Shown here piece after piece: positions 22,674 to 35,764 of a DNA stretch of 64,000 nucleotides. The notes beneath the pieces were generated by a model. It had not been told where the DNA came from. It saw nothing but the letters and a program-made list of their open reading frames with translations, and searched no databases. The position numbers and the translations under genes are program-made. Source of the DNA: Metellina segmentata (lineage: Eukaryota; Arthropoda; Arachnida; Araneae; Tetragnathidae); NCBI GenBank assembly GCA_947359465.1, contig OX375880.1:23574714-23638713 (forward strand). The letters are read 5' to 3'. How positions within the stretch are numbered: the first letter of the stretch is position 1; each line of letters opens with the position of its first letter.

Positions 22674-23504
22674 CCCTTAACTGCTGTGTCACAAACCGTC
22701 TCGTAACTAGTGTGAAGTGGTCTCTCAGACCTCGCTCACTAAAGTGCGTATAAAGTTGATTAATATAATAGAGTAATGAAAGAGTCTAAAGATAATTATT
22801 ATTTATACATTTTAAATTTAGATAATTCAATTCTTAACATGAAATATATTTTATATTACTATATAAGTTAAGTAGATTCCATGTCTCTTCAGGCTCAGCT
22901 TTCGGACCTAACTTTGCAGGACGTTTCAACTCTGGAAACTGTAAAACTTTGTGTTTTGGTGTTCTAACGGCATGATTAGCATCCATTTTACATCCCATTT
23001 GAAGTTCTTTTTTTCGTATAAATATTCTTCTTGATAAGACGTACTTGAAATGTCTTCATCTTCATCTGCCTAAATTTCCAAATCCGTTTCGTGTTCGCTT
23101 TCAATAATATTATCCGAAATTTCACTGTCCCAGTACTCTATTTCCGACCAATTATCAACAATATCCTGAATTTCTTTTTATGTAAGATATACAGGTCGTT
23201 TTTTAGTAAAGTTTGTTGCCATTTTAGGCTCTCTGCCAAAATTCCCTACTCAAACTTAGACGATTTCATTCAACAAGAACGGTAAAGCAAATGCTGTGAA
23301 GGGGTCTAAGAGACCACGCTGGAAATGCAAATAGTGTAAAACACGAAATAGTTGGGGCAGTCAAACCAGTCTTGAAAATGTGGCTTCTGTCGGACGTAGT
23401 AGGATGTTACTAAATAGAACAGGGACCAATATTCACTTTAACGGGTGGAAACAACCTGTCAAAAATGACGCAGGGTCTGTGAGACCCATGACAGCAGTTA
23501 AAGG
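22674..23504 (-). mobile_element. piggyBac-superfamily relic
   Basis: TIRs CCCTTAACTGCTGTG and (reversed) CCTTTAACTGCTGTC; TTAA follows the right end (23505-23508), while the left target is decayed (ATGA). Subterminal GGTCTCTCAGACC/GGGTCTGTGAGACCC motifs are typical of piggyBac-like elements. It contains a broken N-terminal transposase part (22870-23223). The intact duplicate next door shows the pre-insertion site. Confidence 0.8.
22870..23223 (-). pseudogene. piggyBac transposase N-terminal remnant
   Basis: From ATG (complement of 23221-23223): MATNFTKKRPVYLT, an in-frame stop, then an acidic stretch SEIEYWDSEISDNIIESEHE, which is typical of PGBD N-termini. After a further stop and a frame change comes VRTPKHKVLQFPELKRPAKL, resembling the conserved RTxxHNI...PG segment before the catalytic domain. 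The DDD core is deleted. The acidic start and RTPKH motif fit the family; the element cannot make transposase. Confidence 0.65.
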
Positions 23505-23860
23505 TTAAATTTTAGACTTGATTTTATGTCGTATATATTGATGCAGCAGAAATTACGCTCATGAAAAGTATTTTTGTGTTAGTTGGAAGTTTATTACATT
23601 AAAAAATAATCGATGTTATATTCACAAATATTAATAAGGTAAAAATATGAAAAAATTTAAAAAAAAAAAAAGAAGAACGACAAAAACTGAAGCGTATGCC
23701 AGACGAAACTCATAATTCAAAGTTTCATTGTAATTGGGTAATGAACCTTAGGAGCATAAGCATTGAACGTTCAAAAAAGTAAATTAGCATAACTTTTAGA
23801 CTCGATTTTATGTCGTATATATTGATGCAGCACAAATTACGCTCATGAAAAGTATTTTTG

Positions 23861-24366
23861 TGCTACTAGAATCTTATAGTAAAAAAACTGTTTGCATGAA
23901 GCAGCAAAAACTTAACGAAATTTCTATCTCAACGCAAATATTTTCAGCTCGTTACGTCGTTCCTTTAGAACGATAGAATTAAAATAAAGTATGGAATATT
24001 ACGGCAAGAAGAGACCAATTTTCGATCGAACTAAAATCAACACAAAATGTCACAAGCCGAAAAATTGCAAGAGAAAAGAAAATAAGCAAGCTCTTGAAGC
24101 TCAAAAAGCTGTCCGAGACGCGACTTGGTTTGTCGGATACAAAAAAAACATTAAGGCGAAGCCGAATAGCAAATAATGTTCTTGAAATGTTGCATAAACA
24201 ATTTATAGATCATCAATTTTTTATAAACCTCTGCAACATTTTCTCTCTGTGTTGTTCACATTTTCTAATGACACTTCGGTTTGGTTTGTTGCTTTACGTC
24301 AGTTTTTATTGCACGTGAGTTATTTAGACCGTTATAACGCTATTGGAGGAACTTGCTTTGATATAA
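23861..24366. other. Nothing recognised
   Basis: A 61-codon lysine-rich frame at 23991-24176 has no family resemblance and is followed directly by the Helitron. Confidence 0.25.
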
Positions 24367-25010
24367 TCTATATATATAATTCTCTTACGTGGCACGCAAA
24401 AAAGACGTTATTTGTTATCGCGTTTTGGCAATATTGTACGATTGTTTGTTTATCACGAAGCCTCGCGCTTCAATTGAATTTATAGCGTTTTCAAATGAAA
24501 TTTTATTGAAAAAAAAAAAGAATTTTAGTTCAGCTGTTGCAGTCAATAATAGAAATCAAAGAAAGCGGAGGATCTTTTTAGGGCCATTAAAAAAAAGGTC
24601 CTTTTCAAGGCCAACAATTATAGTTCAACAAGATGCTTGCACTACAACTTTCGACAACAAACTCAATGGAAAAGCGTGGGTGGCTCGAGTGCAGGGGTAA
24701 ATGTACACACAAACAACATGCTGGGTATTCAATTTCCAAATAAGCGATCACATTTCGAGTCAAAATTTGCTCAAAGTTTTCATTTGAATTCTGATTCTAT
24801 AGTTACTGTATATATCTTTTCTAAAAAACAGCAAAAAAATTTAGTTTTGAAAAATATTTTAGTGGAATATTATATTTTGAAAACAATTTTTTCTGCTAGG
24901 ACACATGTCTTCATTGATGCGAGCGAAGCGAGCATAAGGAACCAATGAGGATTGCGAAGCGATCCTCCTGGGGTTGGCGAGCGTTAGCGAGCAGGGGGCG
25001 GGCCCCCTAG
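24367..25010 (+). mobile_element. Non-autonomous Helitron with GC-rich 3' hairpin
   Basis: Starts TCTATATATATAATTCTC after A24366 and ends GGGGGCGGGCCCCCTAG before T25011: the TC...CTAG ends, terminal hairpin and A-T target expected of Helitrons. The last 120 bp carry GCGAGCGAAGCGAGC-type repeats. The 5' end resembles the minus-strand Helitron at 52717-54872. Interior frames (24389-24948) reach 103 codons but match nothing I know. Confidence 0.85.
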
Positions 25011-25165
25011 TATATTATTATATCATTAATATATAATATAATATTGATATAATATATTATTATATTATTAATATATAATATAATAATATAATATTGATAT
25101 AATATATTATTATATTATTAATATATAATTAATAATATATTATTGATATAATATACATATTATGT
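25011..25165. repeat. AT-only satellite-like tract
   Basis: Almost pure A and T with a loose repeating unit (TATTGATATAATATATTATTA) of about 60 bp. It starts exactly at the Helitron 3' end. Confidence 0.8.
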
Positions 25166-25735
25166 ATGCTATCTGGTATGTATGCTCCCAATAGTCCAGT
25201 TGAAGAGGTGCCGAAACAGTCACCTTTTATCCAAATCCTCATCGTTATTCTAAGGTATGTCCGAAATGACGCGTGAGCCACCGAAAGTGTGCCATTGCGA
25301 ATTCCAAAATCCATACACTATCTGCGCGATCTGGGTGTGCGTGACTTACGCAGTTCCTGACAATGGAGAAAAACAGAAATCGTCGTAAATAGGAATGTCC
25401 TTGGAAGATGTCGGAAGGAAAGTTTCGGATCACGGGGTATTTCGGAAGGGAGCGACCACAATGTTTTGTTTTCGGTTGGCTATATTTATGTCCTCTTCAG
25501 GTCCACGCGTTCCGCTCTGGAAGGCCTGATCCGCGTGACGCGAGCTTTGGCCAAAAAAAGACATGGAAAGTTCTCTGAATAAGAAATATGGTAAATGGCA
25601 ACTGTAAAAAAAACGGCAAATGCAATCAACAGGGTGGTGTTGTGTTTGTGGCAGGTTTAGAGTAGGTTGCGTCGAAAATATGTTTAATATACCTCGTTGC
25701 AGTTTGATGCGTGGTAATTTTAGTCAAAACTACAT
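25166..25735. other. Unassigned, moderately GC-rich
   Basis: No supported gene. AGTTCTCTGAATAAGAAATAT near 25571 recurs at 26879, so part of this stretch belongs to a dispersed repeat. Confidence 0.25.
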
Positions 25736-27035
25736 GCTATAGTTTCCCAAACTTTTTTGGCTCAACGCACACTTTTCGCAGACAATTTCTTCGGCCCTCT
25801 ACTCTGAAAAACACTTTCTCAACTAGTATTAAATTGCGAGTGCGACTGTTGGTATAACTTTTAAATTTCACCAAAATATTTGTGTAGCTGTGTGTTATTT
25901 TATAATTTAAAAAAATCTAATTTGAAAAAAAAAAAAAACAAATATGGAATAAAAATTACAAAGTTGTTTATTAAAATAAAATAATAAAAATAAATTGCGC
26001 ATGGGCAGACTAAATTGCTCACTATGCATAAATAAATAATATCAATAAAATCAGTGATTATTATTAATGAGAAGGATGAACCTGGTATTATGCTACCATC
26101 TTTTCTTGATTAACCTTCATTTTTGTCAGTAAAATCCTCAATTACTGGCAGTCGTTTTCTCTTTTTAGTTAAGACTTGTTACCTCACGAAAGCCGCCTTC
26201 AATTAAGCAGAATAAAGGAAATCTAATATTGATTTAGATAAATATCTGGCATAGATAATATTGAATCGGTTAAAAAAAAAATTTGTCTAGTTAAGTTCTT
26301 TAAAAAATTTTGCCTCGTTTTGTTTTGTAAAATTTTTTAAAGGACCAAATTCGTAGAAATTATTTAATCGTAAATTATGCTGATTGGTAAGCTTAACTGG
26401 GTAGGTGTATCTCAAAAATAAAATTAACATGGGATACCTGAAAAATTGGAAAAAGTTTAGTCATAATTATAATTAGTTAGAATTATAAAAGAACATTTTC
26501 TTGCTTGAAGTTTAGGATTTTTTTTAATTTTATGAGAGGGGCATTATTTGTTAGGCTAGATATAGGTGGTAATAGTGCTACTGGGGAAATATATATTCTG
26601 TGTAAGTTTCGGAACATAATGTCAGTTGACTTCTTTTTCGAATACAATTTCAGCACTTCACCTAAAAAAATTCCAAAGAATATATTCCAAATTGACACAC
26701 GATAGTTGACCTGACAATACCAATTATATTAAACTCCAAACGTTGCCAAAATGACGATAAACTACATTTTAAGGCAACTTCCTTGTGTATTATGCGAGAG
26801 TATTTGTACAACAGAAGTAAAATCTTCGCAGGTCGTCTAGTTCTTATTTGCATTGGAAATCTCCTCATAAAAAGACAAAGTTCTCTGAATAAGAAATATC
26901 ACTCAAAAAACGTAAATGTAAATAACGAAGCGGCCGTTTTTGTCATAGATTTAGAGTTGACTGTGTCGACTGCTGTTTTCAATCGATGTGCCGCGGCACA
27001 CTTGAGTATCACAAGAATGACACTAGTATGCCTGA
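25736..27035. mobile_element. hAT-like terminal fragments
   Basis: GTTTCCCAAACTTTTTTGGC followed by a CGCACACTTTTCGC segment (25742-25780), and GTGCCGCGGCACACTTGAG near 26989, recall ends of hAT elements whose TIRs read CAG(N)GGTTCCCAAAC with GCGGCACAC. No matching pair or target duplication could be fixed; treat as decayed hAT sequence. Confidence 0.35.
26283..26530. repeat. Dispersed direct repeat, copy 1
   Basis: TGTCTAGTT, a TGTTTTGTAAAATTTT block, ATCGTAAATTATGC, and ATTTTCTTGCTTGAAGTTTAGGATT are collinear with 27418-27660 at about 1.1 kb distance. The copies are diverged and hold no coding sequence. Confidence 0.55.
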
Positions 27036-27417
27036 CGGATAGTGAAACGGCTTTAACTGTGAAAGATTTATTTCTTTGACCTTTTAACAAGTGCTTTTGC
27101 ATATAATTTCAACTGTATAAATAATAATATGCACATAATTTTGTGTATTATTTTTTATTGCAAAGTATTTTTTCTAAATTGTTTCAAAAATATTTTTTTA
27201 AAGAACCATTTTGTAGAAAGAAAAACAGGGTTAATTACTTTGTTTTTCGTAAAAGAAATCAAAATTATACTAATTTATTTTTTGTCAAATCGGCAAAACA
27301 ATATATAATTCATTTTTTTTTGGAATGATGCAGAATTTTAGTTATTAACTTATGTTTATTGAAATGAAAAAGTTAAAAAACCACTTCTATTGTTAACGTT
27401 GAAAATATTTTCAATTT

Positions 27418-27660
27418 TTTTTGTCTAGTTGAATTTTTTTTAAACATTTTCTCGTATTGTTTCGTAAAATTTTCCTAAGATCAAATTCATAGCAATCATT
27501 TAATAGTAAACTATGCAAATTGGTGAGCCCAAACAGAATGTTTAGTCAGGTGAATATAATTAGCGTAGTGCATCTAAAAATGGAGCAAACTGCCACATGA
27601 AAAAAACTTTTTCTTACGGAATGTTTAAGATTTTTTTTGAATTCTTCATTTGAGATACAC
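27418..27660. repeat. Dispersed direct repeat, copy 2
   Basis: Counterpart of 26283-26530 (TGTCTAGTTGAATTT, TGTTTCGTAAAATTTTC, AATAGTAAACTATGC, TTCTTACGGAATGTTTAAGA). Confidence 0.55.
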
Positions 27661-30136
27661 GTTTATTATAAACTTTACGTCTGAATAATATAGCGTTTCA
27701 CCCTTTCATCGGTAGTATTGAGAAACATACCAATGTTCTACATTTGTCTTAGGCAATAACCTAAGGATAATATTTCTTTTTTACTTGTTCCCGGTTTAGC
27801 ACTTAAAGGCACAAGGGTTTTGAAGATATAAATGTTTTGTACCAGGTTACTGAAGATTGATCAATTGTGTTCAAAGTATTTTATAACTTCTATCTAGATC
27901 ATATGCGACATGCGAAATTATCGTATCTTCATAAACTCAAAGAGCCATAACGACTGTGTGACGACAGAATAAACAAGTAGTTACTTCTCTTTGTCTATGT
28001 TACCTTTGATTAACAAAAATGACCACAAGATACAAAATATAACAAACAAATCTTCGTTTATATCATAAAGACAGAATCTGAGAACTAAATGAAGAAAAAT
28101 CTCTGCAAATTAAAAGCCTTACAAGCTGTTCACTCGTGTTATAAGGCTAGGAGGAGTAATTTCAAGTTAAATATAGGGGGAATACATCCAAAAATCAATG
28201 CTATAATTCTGAAATACTACCGAGAATCCGCATACTTATCTTTAATGACAGCATCACAATGTAGAAACCATCGAATTGTTCCAATTATATATAGTATTTT
28301 TGACTTTCCTCGCACACAGTCTAGTTCTTTACACACAAGCATTCTTGTTTTGTACCAAGAAGCAAAATATGTTCCATTTCACCTACAAAATAATCTTTTG
28401 AGGGCTCATACTTTCCTGGAAAGGTTTTAAGAGGGACTGACCCATATTGCATTGAAAGGGAGAAGATTGCAAATTCCAGTGACCTTACTTCTTTGGTGAT
28501 CAGTGATACCATTTCTGATAGTTTCAAGAAGTTTTTCGAGTGAATTGAGATCACACGAGCTTACATTTTAAAAATAAAGCAAGACGCTCCAATTAACACA
28601 GTGTTAGAAAGCCACAACAGTTTTCTCTTCCTTTGACTCGTAAAGTCTGTCTTGTTTTAAAAAAGGATTTCTGCTTCGTTTTTGTCGTAGAAAAAAATTT
28701 GTAAATGCAAATAAAATCTTCCAAATTATTCACCCGAATAAAATATCTGTCGTGCTGTATTTGTGTACATATATTCTTTGGTGATATAAAAACAGAAAAG
28801 CGAGATAATATTGATAATTTTTATATAACAAATGAATATCTCATAAAAAATTCCAGTAAATATTTTCGTCTTGATACTTTTTGGAACATCTACTGATTCC
28901 TTATTTTTAACTCCTTTTGTTGCCACATAGCAAACAAATATCAACAAAGCTAAATATATAAATTTAATTATGAAATTAAATAAATTAAAACATTAATAAA
29001 AATCGTTTGTGAAATAAGAATCAATTGTTTTCTTTTGAATGAATAATTTCGACTGATTATATAAATATAAATCAGAATTTTTACCTTTGAAAAATTAAAT
29101 TGGTTAAATATATTTTTGCATTTTTCTTATAATATTATTCAACCACCATTCAATACGTTTATACTGCTAAATTCATAATTTAGCTATTTTTTGGAGTTGC
29201 TCTAATTTTGCCTTGAAAGAAAATTTAACATGTCAATAAAATTAATCAAAACATATGTCCTTTGAAAAGTTTTCACGATATTCTCTAAGATCTAAATAAA
29301 TTGGGATATTACATTAAATAAACCATATATCTATGTCAAAAAGAATAAACATTCCCTACATAATGAGTAATGGGTGTATTTTATAATTTTCCTTTGAGAA
29401 TTCAGTTTTATTTCCGATACTGAGACTTCAAAGGGAACATCATTGAAATTCAACTATAATAGTCATGATCATCCTAATGAAAAGATTCCATCTTCCAAAA
29501 AGTTGTTTAAGCTAAAATAACATGAAATTTTGTTTTCACAAAAGTACCTATAAGTATCTAGCCACGTACTCTTTTCATGCAATGTGTTTAGTATTAAGAA
29601 CTGCTTTTAACATATCATAATTTGGTCACACAGTTATAATCTATCATAGTGTCTCTGTCAGTGAAGATATTTTCCAGGCTTTATCTCTGCATTTGATAAT
29701 ATGTAAATATTTTCTTTGATGATACTAAAAAAGGAGCAATAAATCCAATCTACAGTGGAATAAATTGTAACTAAAACTTCGGAATTCTTTTAATCCTCTT
29801 TTAACAGGCTTTAAAAATTACCATAAATACTTTAATGTTGTACTAACAAGAAAAGACGTCCAGTTTCATTGAAAACAAGATAAAAATATGTAAATACAAT
29901 CAAAACGTGAAAATAATTTCAGCACAAAAAAATACGTATGAGTTTTTATTGCTACAAAAAAAGGGATCAATGGATTTATAAGAGGCTAAAAAAGAATTCT
30001 AATTAATAACGAAACTTTTTTCTGAAGTCGTTGCTCTCTTACCCTAAAACACTAGATCCAAGGTTAACATTGTCCTGTAAGTTCAGCACGACTTCTGTGT
30101 TATGATGGGGTCAACAGGTTAAACCAGTTTTTATGC
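27661..30136. other. Intergenic or intronic, nothing recognised
   Basis: AT-rich throughout. Frames up to 113 codons (28089-28430) are isolated, lack family motifs and have no defensible splice sites. Confidence 0.3.
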
Positions 30137-30382
30137 TCAGACTAGCAGGCATGTGCGGTTGAACCACAAAAGATAATTATCCCTTTCTCTATTTTTTTTC
30201 CCATCTTCTATAATAGTCGTAACTTTCACCTTGCAGCTATATAGACTCTCCACCTGTTCAATGGGCATCCAAGTATGCTCGTCGACAGATGCCGAAACAA
30301 TTAAAATGCCACTTGGCGTCTTAGTTAGCGAGGTAGTAAAGATTTGTGTGTCAATATCACTCTCAATTCGGCCCATTGACAT
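30137..30382 (-). CDS. Candidate exon of an unrecognised protein
   Basis: An 81-codon minus-strand frame with non-repetitive, protein-like composition: it begins MSMGRIESDIDTQIFTTSLT, continues GILIVSASVDEHTWMPIEQV and ends in a stop at 30137. The frame is open only about ten codons upstream of the first Met, so it is either a short terminal exon or a pseudogene scrap. I do not recognise the family. The balanced use of charged and hydrophobic residues in such AT-rich DNA is the only reason to list it. Confidence 0.25.
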   Translation of the reverse strand: MSMGRIESDIDTQIFTTSLTKTPSGILIVSASVDEHTWMPIEQVESLYSCKVKVTTIIEDGKKNRERDNYLLWFNRTCLLV

Positions 30383-30415
30383 ATAAATACTCTTTTGCGT
30401 GATCTCGACGAGTTA

Positions 30416-33400
30416 GTATCGATGCCTTTTTCATTTAATTGCATGCAATCTTGATTTGATTGGGATGTCTCAATTAGCTTCTGTACGAATATTAATTTAA
30501 TTGCCTGTTATTAAAAGAAGTAAATGAATTTTTTACTCAGTTTATTTGGACGATGTGCGCATTGCATCCGAAAGTAAGATATCTAATTTATCGGCGAAAA
30601 ACATTCAAAATAAGGGCTTACGTAGCAGCAGATTATTTTATATCAGACCTGCGCAAAGTTTCATAATTGATTTTATGTATGCAATGTCTTTACTCACAGT
30701 TCATGCCTTATTTAAATTCCTTTATAACAAATCTATGTCTATCTGCATGTTCAATTTATACCTCAAAATAAATAAAATTGATCAATGTTGTAAAAAGCAG
30801 CATTTTGTATACTTTCTATGTTTTTAATTCTTATTTCCAATAAATTACACGGCCGAAACTCGTACACTTCAGTCATGTTCCCACAAGTCTCTTCTGAACA
30901 TCCGTTTCAATTGCATCCCATTCATTTGTTCAAAGTCAATTTAGGACATTTTGATATTCAAACAGCTTTACTTTCGTTCCCATTTTTTTTGTGCGATGAT
31001 TGCTATCTTCCAGGTTTCTCATCGCTTTCTGCAATCTGTATACTAAAGAATATCTAAAGCTAAATCAGACTGCTGAAGAATTTCGATCTCCAACGTTTGG
31101 AAACATTATGTAATTCGATAGTTCTCCAAACATATATAAATTAAGCGATAAAACATTTTTATAAATCCCGTAGCTGTTGATTTTATATTGTTTATATCCG
31201 TTTAATGTTATTCACCAATAGAAACATAATGTCAATTTCTTTACCACGTACGTATATAAAATTTATTTATTATTTATATTTTATATATTTCTTACATAGA
31301 CTGAGTTGAGACAGCTAATTTGTGGGTAAATTTAAACAGATAATCAGAATATTAATATCACACAGGTTCCTTAAATCGAATGTCCATGATTAAGTGTAAA
31401 ATGTCCGTGCATTAAGACCATTCTGATCAGAACGAAGTGTGAAAATATAACATTGCCAAAACCTTGGTGACCGATTTAGATATAGGAAGTTACATATAAT
31501 TGCAAAAAGGATAAGAAAAATTTTTAATAATATAATATAAAGGCAAAAAAGAATAGGCAACGGGTAGTGAACTAGACATAAGAACACGATTAAACAAATA
31601 AGCCCAGACTAAATTATAATAAACAAATGTTTTAAACTGAAGAAATCAACAAGCCCGCAAGAAATAACAGGTAATACATCATAACACAAAGTATGTAAGG
31701 AATCCATGTCTTTGGAGATAAGATTTTGTGTGCTAGTTGTATACAATCTGTTCTTTTCTATTTATGTAAAATCATAAGGTATTTTGTGAAAAGAATTTCA
31801 TGATATATTTTTACCTTATGATCATGATCATTTTGTTCGTTTCTGAAATCCATCCATCAAACGCGTAGAAAGTTCAGAGTAATTACACAGCGCACTCTTT
31901 TAATACCGTTTATTTGTGAATTTAAGTTTTAGAACAGGCACGAAATAACCTTAGCTGCAGGAAAACTGTCACGCCAAGTTACTGTTGCTGAGGGTAGAAC
32001 ATTTAAATAGAGAAACACGAAGGAGCGCCCCAGTGCCCAAAGCTGTCGGGCACAAAATCTTCTGTTTGATGAAAGGTAACGTTTGGTGTCTCAGATTATT
32101 TCTTCCTCTCCTTGCGGCTAGTACCTCTGAGACAGAAAAATCTTTTTTAAACTTTCAATTATTCTTCGATATTCGATTTCCTGTACTATTGTTTCTGAGT
32201 TCCAGGTATTCTCAATTTGTTTATCAAATGGAATTGTATTTTGAATATTCCAGGTTATTATTTCATGTGGACTAATTATTTTTACATGCTTTGTTATTAA
32301 TTTCATTGTATTTCTGTGAAATCATCACCAACCGCCACTCAGAACAGGAATAATAATTTTAATGCGTAACTAATTTGAAATGTCATATAGACTTCGAAAA
32401 CATCCTACAGAAACAATTTGTAATTGGTTCTAGCTAAATTTTTAATTTAATTGTGTTAGTTTCTAGCAGTTTTGTGTAATTAGTATTTTTCCTTATGACA
32501 GTGCCAGGATGAATTGATATTAATATAGATAGAAATGGCTACATACAAAATAATTCTAGAATATAGATGTTAAGTAACTAACAGAAAAGAAGAATTTTGC
32601 TTTGTCATATATCATATAGATACTGAATTGAACTTAAGTATGATGTTCTAATGAACAATAAATAGCATTTTTATTACTCCAAAAAATAGCCTACATTTTG
32701 AAAGAATGTCGTTACAAATTATTTCGTTATATTTTTTCAATTAACCTATTTCTTTATATTTTAATGCGTTAGTTTTAGCCTATTTTCAAACATTTTTGTC
32801 TCTTCACAAGATTTCCTTTCCTTTTTTTTCACTTGAAATATCTCTAGTTCGTTCTCTTCCCTAGCACTTGAACAGTTGCGGGGGTGAAATCAAATAATCC
32901 CCTCTGTATTCGTGCATTGTTCAAAGTATAACAGATCTAAAGTTATCTTTCATTAGATAATAACCTCTTTTTTCAATGTATATGCTAAAATTCTGCTTAG
33001 GGGGTCATGTTCATATTAAATTACACAAAAATCTTATAATTGAAAGTGATCACTATCAATTTTCTGGCGCCAATTTTGAATCTATAATAAATTTAACATC
33101 GAAAAACAGCTTTTAATTGTTTATCCGCCGGTTCTAAATTATGATTATTCCAAATTTGAAGCAGCTTGTATTAAATTCGTTTTTCAGACTTTTATTCGTA
33201 TATTCCGAAATTATCTAACCGTCGTGCTGATTTTTTTAGAAACCGAACAAAATTAAGGAATATAACTTTTTAAGTTCATTTTTAGTGAGCAATTTTAATT
33301 ACGACATTAAAGTTGGTGTGTATGTGTGTTCTTGTTAGTAATAGAGCCATGTCCATTTTTTGCAGATTTAAATATCTTTAGTTACACAGCTGTTATAACA

Positions 33401-34375
33401 ATTTTTAAAACAGCGTACCACACTATTTTCCAACTTTTGATTCTTTCGTAGTATATTGACAGATGACATTGTTACTTTTTTTCAATTTGAACTTTCATTA
33501 CTTTGAAGTAATTGGTGGACATTACTCAAACATTGACCCTTTTTCTACCAAAGTACAAACATAAAGATTGCAATTTGTAATTTTTTTTCACATATTAATA
33601 TCATAATTAATAGTGCATAGTAAAATTTAATTTTTAAAAGAAACATTATATAGATTTTGTTTGGCTTCCTCAACAGAAGCATTCTAAAAAATGTCAGCAT
33701 GATAGGAAGATTATTTTTGAATATCAGAATGATGTCTGGGGAACTAATTTTATATATGGTGCTCTATTTCCCTCTACTTGTTGCGGAACGAACCCAGTGT
33801 TCTCTCCCCGAGCGGATCTAGAGACTGCTTTAAGTTGATTTCTAGTGCAGATAATCGTGCTCTCTCATCTGCGCACGTGCCCAGTAAAAAAATGGAAGCG
33901 TTTGCTTTTTAAATCAGACAAAGCAATCGTTTTAATATAAGATTTGTACTGATTTGTTCCTCGTCTGTTAAAAATGCTTGTCCTGAGACTTGATTTGACT
34001 TATAGCTGACTTAATAATTACAGTTTCGAAATATGGTGTTACCGTTCGAAATTATAAAGTCAGTACTCTTTTTAATTGAGAATATCCCTTAAGCAAATTT
34101 AATGGATTGTGATTGAGTGATGAATATGTAGAAATTTTTGAATCTGGTGTAATAGCTTTGATGTGGAGAAAGGAGGAGTCCGATTTTTTCGGCAACTGAA
34201 TAACTAGCTATGCAATGTGATAAAGAGGTTAAGAGTTTTCTCCATTTCACATTTTTTGTGCAAAGAAGATTAATCGAATGAAAATTATACTTTTCATAAT
34301 GGTCTCGTTACAATGCCCCAATTTCAGTAGTTGATACTTCTTTGACACATTTTAGTCCGGAACTTGAAATCAGCA
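30416..34375. other. Long stretch without supported genes
   Basis: AT-rich. A slightly GC-richer patch at 31975-32090 ends at a possible donor (GAAAG then GTAACG), and another lies near 33780-33900; neither has coding evidence beyond an open frame. Confidence 0.3.
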
Positions 34376-35150
34376 TTTCTGGTTCTAGCCCAGCATGGTA
34401 GCCTTTGCACCATGTGTGGGCAACCTTTGGAAAGTTGTGGGCTAAAATTTAGGATATTAATAAAGTCGCGGGCCGTAGATAATAGGTAGTTGTGAAAAAT
34501 TAATAATGATAAGGATTATTTTATTTTATATATTTATCAAGTAGAATGGTAAAGTTATATGAACAAAATAATTTCGTATTGATTAAGTATTTACTTACAA
34601 TCAACCGAAATTAATGAGAAATTTGAGTTAGAACTTGAGAAAAAAGATAATCAATGCTGGGATCAATCCCGCTAATACACAGGTGCAGAGTGTTCTCCAA
34701 ATTTTCATCTGTAAACCTGGTTCGATAATTCCATTTATTAGCTTTCATCATGGAAAAGAACTATCCTAGTATTGAGGATTTGTATCAGTGCTTTTATAAC
34801 AATCACATCCGAAAGTAAGGAATGGAATCAAAAAGAGCAAGACCGTTTCTCGGATACAATTAATAACGAAATTTATAATTATTATTCCTGATTATCCGTG
34901 GAATTGAGTGGCGCAATGTGTCGCCGATAACTTGACTGGCGACTTTGAAACCTCCTTTTGATTAAATTTGTTCAAGAAATTAGGCTCGGCCATCTCATAT
35001 ATCCAATACTAATTTTATTAGTAGTAATAAGGTAGTATTGGAAATACCAACTTTTACATTTTTATATTCAGGTGTGCCGCAAATAATTCAAGATATTTTT
35101 AGTGTGCTGTCAACTAAAAAAGATTGAGAAACATTGACCCACGTAGTTCA
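34376..35150. mobile_element. hAT-type end remnants
   Basis: TGTGGGCAACCTTTGG with GCGGGCCGTAG (34418-34476) and, reversed, GTTTCTCAATCTTTTTTAG with CAGCACAC and GCGGCACACC (35074-35140) are typical inner TIR landmarks of hAT elements. They may come from two different families. No transposase is readable. Confidence 0.35.
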
Positions 35151-35764
35151 GGTTTTTGTTTAACCCTAAATGTTTTGTTAAATTTGAGATGTAACATCAA
35201 TAAATGTGACATCAAAAAAATGTCCTAGATCAGTGGATAACAATTATCTACTTTGCCATATGTGAAGATAGAACCACGAACCTACACATAAATATTATGT
35301 TGATAATATGATTTTATACCTTTTATATCTTAATCCCTAAAGTTCCTGACCTTTATCAAAATTCATCATACAGTTGACAATTTTTGTTTACCACAGCACA
35401 ATAGAGATGATATAAAAACAAATTGACAAATTCCATTTCAGAAGCTAAGTGTCTCCCTGCTTCTGTTTTTAGACTTTTAGCTATAATTTTTTGTTCGTTC
35501 ACTTTTTTGAACCCCTAACTCACACACACCCCTTGCTACCTTAAGTGAAACTTTACCGTTGCAGTTTACTAATTTATTTATCTAAATACTGAAACAGTTT
35601 AATAATCTAAACCCCGTATATAGGATTACCAGACATAATGACGGAAGATCCTGACAATCTCAACTATAATTCTTCCCATTTCAGGCGAAGTCGAGACAAC
35701 AAAACTCAATTGATGGGATACGAATGAAAACCCACTTTTGTATTGATACTAACCACTGCGTAGC

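Larger units (their letters stand above)
22457..23860. repeat. Tandem duplication of about 280 bp, one copy filled by piggyBac relic
   Basis: Unit starting GTTGGAAGTTTATTAC and running through GAGCATAAGCATTGAACG to AAAAGTATTTTTGTG occurs as 22457-22673 plus 23509-23578, and again as 23579-23860. The first copy is split by the element at 22674-23504; the second is uninterrupted. The copies differ by substitutions and small indels. Confidence 0.8.

Noticed and set aside
24389..24948. Two 103-codon plus frames as a possible gene
   Set aside because: They lie wholly inside a non-autonomous Helitron and match no known protein. Kept only as possible captured sequence.
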